Assembly: GCA_902363135.1 (NCBI GenBank)
Contig: CABIZF010000006.1
Coordinates: 1-64,000 of the forward strand
Direction: 5' to 3'
Source of the DNA: Lachnospiraceae bacterium
Lineage (GTDB): Bacteria > Bacillota > Clostridia > Lachnospirales > Lachnospiraceae
Length of the DNA: 64,000 bases
Shown in pieces: positions 61,271-64,000 of the stretch. Under the pieces are notes generated by a model. The model did not search any database. It saw only the letters and a list, made by a program, of their open reading frames with translations, and was not told where the DNA came from. The number at the start of each line of letters is the position of its first letter. The first letter of the stretch is position 1. The translations under genes were made by a program, and so were the position numbers.

Positions 61271-62308
61271 CTAATTTTCATCCATATAACTCTTTCTTAG
61301 CTGTCCACAGGCCCCGTTGATATCCCGGCCCATTTCTCTTCTAATAGTAACATTTATTCGGTTTTTTTCAAGTTTATTTTTGAACGCCTCGATCACTGCG
61401 TGATTTGACTGCACATAGCTTCGCTCCTTGATCGGATTGACCGGGATCAGATTCACATGGCAGTTGATATCGCCGACAAGCGCCGAGAGCTCCCTTGCAT
61501 CCTCCTCGGTATCATTGACGCCGCCTACCAGACTGTACTCAAAGGTAATACGCCGTCCGGTCTGCCCGAAATAATACCGCGTAGCATCGAGCACCTCATG
61601 AATGTCATATTTATATGCGATCGGCATAAGCTCCTTACGCTTCTCCTGATTCGAAGCGTGCAAAGAGATCGCCAGCGTGATCTGCAGCTTCTCATTTGCA
61701 AGCCTCCGGATGTTTTCTACAATACCGCAGGTAGACACGGTAATATTTCGCTGACTGATATTCAGTCCATGTTCATCGGTCAGAAGCCGGATAAATTTAA
61801 GCAGATTGTCATAATTATCCAGCGGCTCACCGGTACCCATCACCACAATGTTTGAAACGCGCTCACCGGATACCTGCTGAATCCGGTAAATCTGATCGAG
61901 CATCTCGGACGGCTTCAGATTCCGCGTAAGCCCGCCAAGTGTCGAAGCGCAGAAACGACAACCCATCCGGCAGCCGACCTGTGAAGAAATGCAGACTGAA
62001 TTGCCATGATGATAGCGCATGAGCACACTTTCGATCACGTTTCCGTCTGAAAGGCGAAACAGATATTTTTCAGTCCCGTCGATGCCGGAAACAAGCCGTT
62101 CTACAACCTCCAGCGACGTATAATCCGTTGTCTCTTTGAGCTTCTTGCGCAGCCCTTTCGAGAGATTCGTCATCTCATCCAGGTCGGCAGCCAGTTTTTC
62201 ATGCATCCACTCATAGAGCTGCTTTGCCCGAAACGGCTTTTCACCAAGAGAAGCCATGAACTGCTGCAGTTCCTCATAATCCAGCGATTTGATATCCGTC
62301 TTCTCCAT
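61271..62308 (-). CDS. rlmN: 23S rRNA/tRNA adenine-C2 methyltransferase RlmN
   Basis: Radical-SAM enzyme methylating A2503 of 23S rRNA and A37 of some tRNAs, about 345 residues. The cluster motif is CRMGCRFCAST and the C-terminal methyl-carrier cysteine is in NGACGQL. ATG 62308 has AAGGAG upstream and lies inside the end of rsmB (35-base overlap), so translation is coupled. Confidence 0.96.
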   Translation of the reverse strand: MEKTDIKSLDYEELQQFMASLGEKPFRAKQLYEWMHEKLAADLDEMTNLSKGLRKKLKETTDYTSLEVVERLVSGIDGTEKYLFRLSDGNVIESVLMRYHHGNSVCISSQVGCRMGCRFCASTLGGLTRNLKPSEMLDQIYRIQQVSGERVSNIVVMGTGEPLDNYDNLLKFIRLLTDEHGLNISQRNITVSTCGIVENIRRLANEKLQITLAISLHASNQEKRKELMPIAYKYDIHEVLDATRYYFGQTGRRITFEYSLVGGVNDTEEDARELSALVGDINCHVNLIPVNPIKERSYVQSNHAVIEAFKNKLEKNRINVTIRREMGRDINGACGQLRKSYMDEN

Positions 62309-63689
62309 ATTCCTCTCCTTGTACTTCTTCTGTCTCTTCCAGCCTGCGCAGCCTTGCAATGAAAAATCCGTCTGATTCGTGGATACCCGGCAGCAGCTGA
62401 ATGTATCCGCCCTTCGTCGTCTTACTCTTTAACGCATCGCAGATATAAGGATCGATGCTCTCCAGACGGAACGGATAATTTTCCAGAAACCACTTCAGAT
62501 TGTACTGATTCTCATCAGCGCCAATCGTGCAGGTGCTGTAAATCAGTACGCCGCCCGGCTTCACATAGTCCTGTACGACAGAGAGGATCCTGCGCTGCAG
62601 ACGGATGATATCCTGCTGCCGCTGAGCAGACATCTTGTATTTAATATCCTGCTTCTTTCCGATGACGCCAAGACCAGAGCACGGCACATCCGCAAGTACA
62701 ATGTCTGCTTTGCGGATCGATTCCTCATCCACGACCGTCGCATCCTTCACAGCTGCACGGATATTGATTGCATCGGTACGCTCGATGTTTTCCTGCATGA
62801 GCTGTACCTTATACTCGGAAATATCGCGGGCTTCCACATATCCGCTGCCCATCAGCTTTTCCGCAATGTGGAGCGCCTTTCCACCCGGTGCAGCACAGAC
62901 GTCGATACAATACTCTCCCCAGTTTGGCGCAGCGATCTCTGCCACGAGCATGGAGCTGATATCCTGTACCTGAATCCAGCCATTCTTAAAAGCAGCTATG
63001 GCACGCATATAATTATAATCGGAAAGAATCAGCGCATAGTCAAGATACGGATGCTGCCGCACACTGATCCCTTCCTGCGTCAGAGATGCGATAATTTCCT
63101 CCTTGGAGGCTTTCTGCAAATTGCAGCGCACGACGATTCCCTTTTCCATATGGGAATCCAGGCAGATTTTCTCTGTCACCTCGTAACCATACTGCGTCAC
63201 CCATTTTTCCAGCATCCAGACCGGAAAAGAATATTTCACTGACAGATAGTGCAGCGGCTCCTTCGCCGGATCTGGATAACGCACCTGGCTTAAGCGGCGC
63301 GCCGTACTGCGCAGCACGCCGTTTACAAACCCCTTGAGATTGTAAAAGCCCCTGCGCTGCGCGAGCTTCACCGCCTCATTGCAGGCCGCTGAATCCGGTA
63401 CACTGTCCATATATTTCAGCTGATAGACCGACATCCGCAGAAGATTGCGGATCAGCGGTTTCATATTGTAGACCGGGACATTGGAAAACTGTTCAATGAT
63501 GTAATCCAGCTGAATCATATGCTCCAGCGTTCCTTCTACGACCCGTGAAATAAATGCGCGGTCACGTTTTTCCAGATACTGGTATTTCTCGAGTACCTCC
63601 CGCAGCACGATATGGCTATAGGCCTCCTCCTCTGTGATCTCCTGAAGAATCTCCAGACAAATTTCTCTGATATTTACCGGTTTAGTCAC
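62274..63689 (-). CDS. rsmB: 16S rRNA (cytosine967-C5)-methyltransferase RsmB
   Basis: 471 residues: an N-terminal NusB-like RNA-binding domain (about 1-150) and a C-terminal methyltransferase with VCAAPGGKALHIAE, the two cysteines in DVPCSGLG and IYSTCTI. It overlaps the upstream metalloprotease stop by 8 bases and rlmN by 35 bases. The block rsmB-rlmN-prpC-prkC-rsgA is conserved in Firmicutes; the usual fmt and def genes are outside or absent. Confidence 0.95.
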   Translation of the reverse strand: MTKPVNIREICLEILQEITEEEAYSHIVLREVLEKYQYLEKRDRAFISRVVEGTLEHMIQLDYIIEQFSNVPVYNMKPLIRNLLRMSVYQLKYMDSVPDSAACNEAVKLAQRRGFYNLKGFVNGVLRSTARRLSQVRYPDPAKEPLHYLSVKYSFPVWMLEKWVTQYGYEVTEKICLDSHMEKGIVVRCNLQKASKEEIIASLTQEGISVRQHPYLDYALILSDYNYMRAIAAFKNGWIQVQDISSMLVAEIAAPNWGEYCIDVCAAPGGKALHIAEKLMGSGYVEARDISEYKVQLMQENIERTDAINIRAAVKDATVVDEESIRKADIVLADVPCSGLGVIGKKQDIKYKMSAQRQQDIIRLQRRILSVVQDYVKPGGVLIYSTCTIGADENQYNLKWFLENYPFRLESIDPYICDALKSKTTKGGYIQLLPGIHESDGFFIARLRRLEETEEVQGEEYGEDGYQIAGL

Positions 63690-64000
63690 GATCTCGTCTT
63701 CCTCCTGCCAGAATAATCAAACGCAGCAGCTGTAAAATAGACGATGCCAGCGCCGCCACATATGTCAGTGCCGCAGCCCGCAGCACCTTTTTTCCGCCTG
63801 CGAGCTCCTCCGTTCCGAGAATCCCGTCCGCCTCCAGTACCTTTAAGGCACGCGAGGATGCGTTAAACTCCACCGGAAGCGTCACAAGCTGAAAAAGTAC
63901 CGCTAAGGAAAACAGAATGATACCTGCCGTCAGAAGCGGAGGAATTGAAAAAATGAGCCCTGCAAAAAATACCGGCCAGGAAAGTGAGGAGCCAAAATTT
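63682..64000 (-). CDS. YugP-type zinc metallopeptidase, N-terminal part outside window
   Basis: The last 105 or so residues of a membrane metalloprotease of the YugP (Zn_peptidase_2) family. Visible are a membrane helix, FQLVTLPVEFNASSRALKVL, and GGKKVLRAAALTYVAALASS with a final helix, all typical of the family end. The HExxH zinc site lies upstream of the window edge. It overlaps rsmB by 8 bases, so it belongs to the same operon. Confidence 0.88.
   Translation of the reverse strand, partial: NFGSSLSWPVFFAGLIFSIPPLLTAGIILFSLAVLFQLVTLPVEFNASSRALKVLEADGILGTEELAGGKKVLRAAALTYVAALASSILQLLRLIILAGGRRDRD

Overview
The window looks like the chromosome of an endospore-forming member of the Clostridia, most likely the family Lachnospiraceae. 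Reasons: three sporulation sigma factors (SigE with its protease SpoIIGA, SigG, SigK), a YlmC/YmxH protein, a Spo0E-type phosphatase, Gram-positive cell-wall and PASTA-kinase genes, and a DUF5716/DUF5717-type gene pair that I associate with this family. Base composition by eye is near 50% GC. Genus and species cannot be fixed from the sequence alone. Almost every gene is on the minus strand; only five confident genes are on the plus strand (an HPr-like protein, an M32 carboxypeptidase, a small membrane protein, ylmC/ymxH and rpe).

Layout by position. 1-1140: an IS200/IS605 element (tnpA and the 5' part of tnpB). 1165-6930: a zinc alcohol dehydrogenase behind a complete livKHMGF branched-chain amino acid ABC transporter operon. 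7079-9875: a second, divergent RsmH-type methyltransferase, an Sfp-type phosphopantetheinyl transferase and sigK. 9979-15173: tRNA wobble-uridine modification (trhP, trmR), a YlbF-family protein, RNase J, and the conserved trio DUF1292-ruvX-ireB. 15331-19547: tRNA/sulfur genes (mtaB, thiI, cysteine desulfurase). 19753-28134: M32 peptidase, small proteins, and purine synthesis (purA, purB, purF) with a LysR regulator and a prolyl-tRNA editing protein. 28238-33900: a three-gene module (TPR protein, cryptic HSP70-like protein, 1186-residue scaffold) that I consider the best candidate for an undescribed system. 34028-37601: nrdR, ylmC/ymxH, sigG, sigE, spoIIGA. 37755-53602: an ECF transporter S component and the division/cell-wall (dcw) cluster ftsZ-divIB-murA-ftsW-murD-mraY-PBP-[pduB-like]-PBP-ftsL-rsmH-mraZ, then spo0E. 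53637-64000: lgt, ychF, rpe, and the conserved block rsgA-prkC-prpC-rlmN-rsmB ending in a YugP-type metalloprotease cut by the window edge.

How the parts connect. The sporulation genes form a plausible regulatory chain within the window: a Spo0E-type Spo0A~P phosphatase, a spoIIGA promoter with the long -35/-10 spacing and Spo0A boxes known from the B. subtilis spoIIG promoter, then SigE, SigG and SigK. The spoIIGA and sigK ribosome binding sites both sit in the 3' arm of an inverted repeat, which would mask them in read-through transcripts. The PASTA kinase and its phosphatase (58-61 kb) have their likely substrate IreB encoded at 15 kb. The dcw cluster carries its own MraZ operator (four GTGG boxes at exact 10-bp spacing plus one more) and two oddities: a bacterial-microcompartment shell gene between the two PBP genes, and a small C-terminal module shared by DivIB and one PBP. 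A family of modular intergenic repeats with compensatory base changes is scattered through the window.
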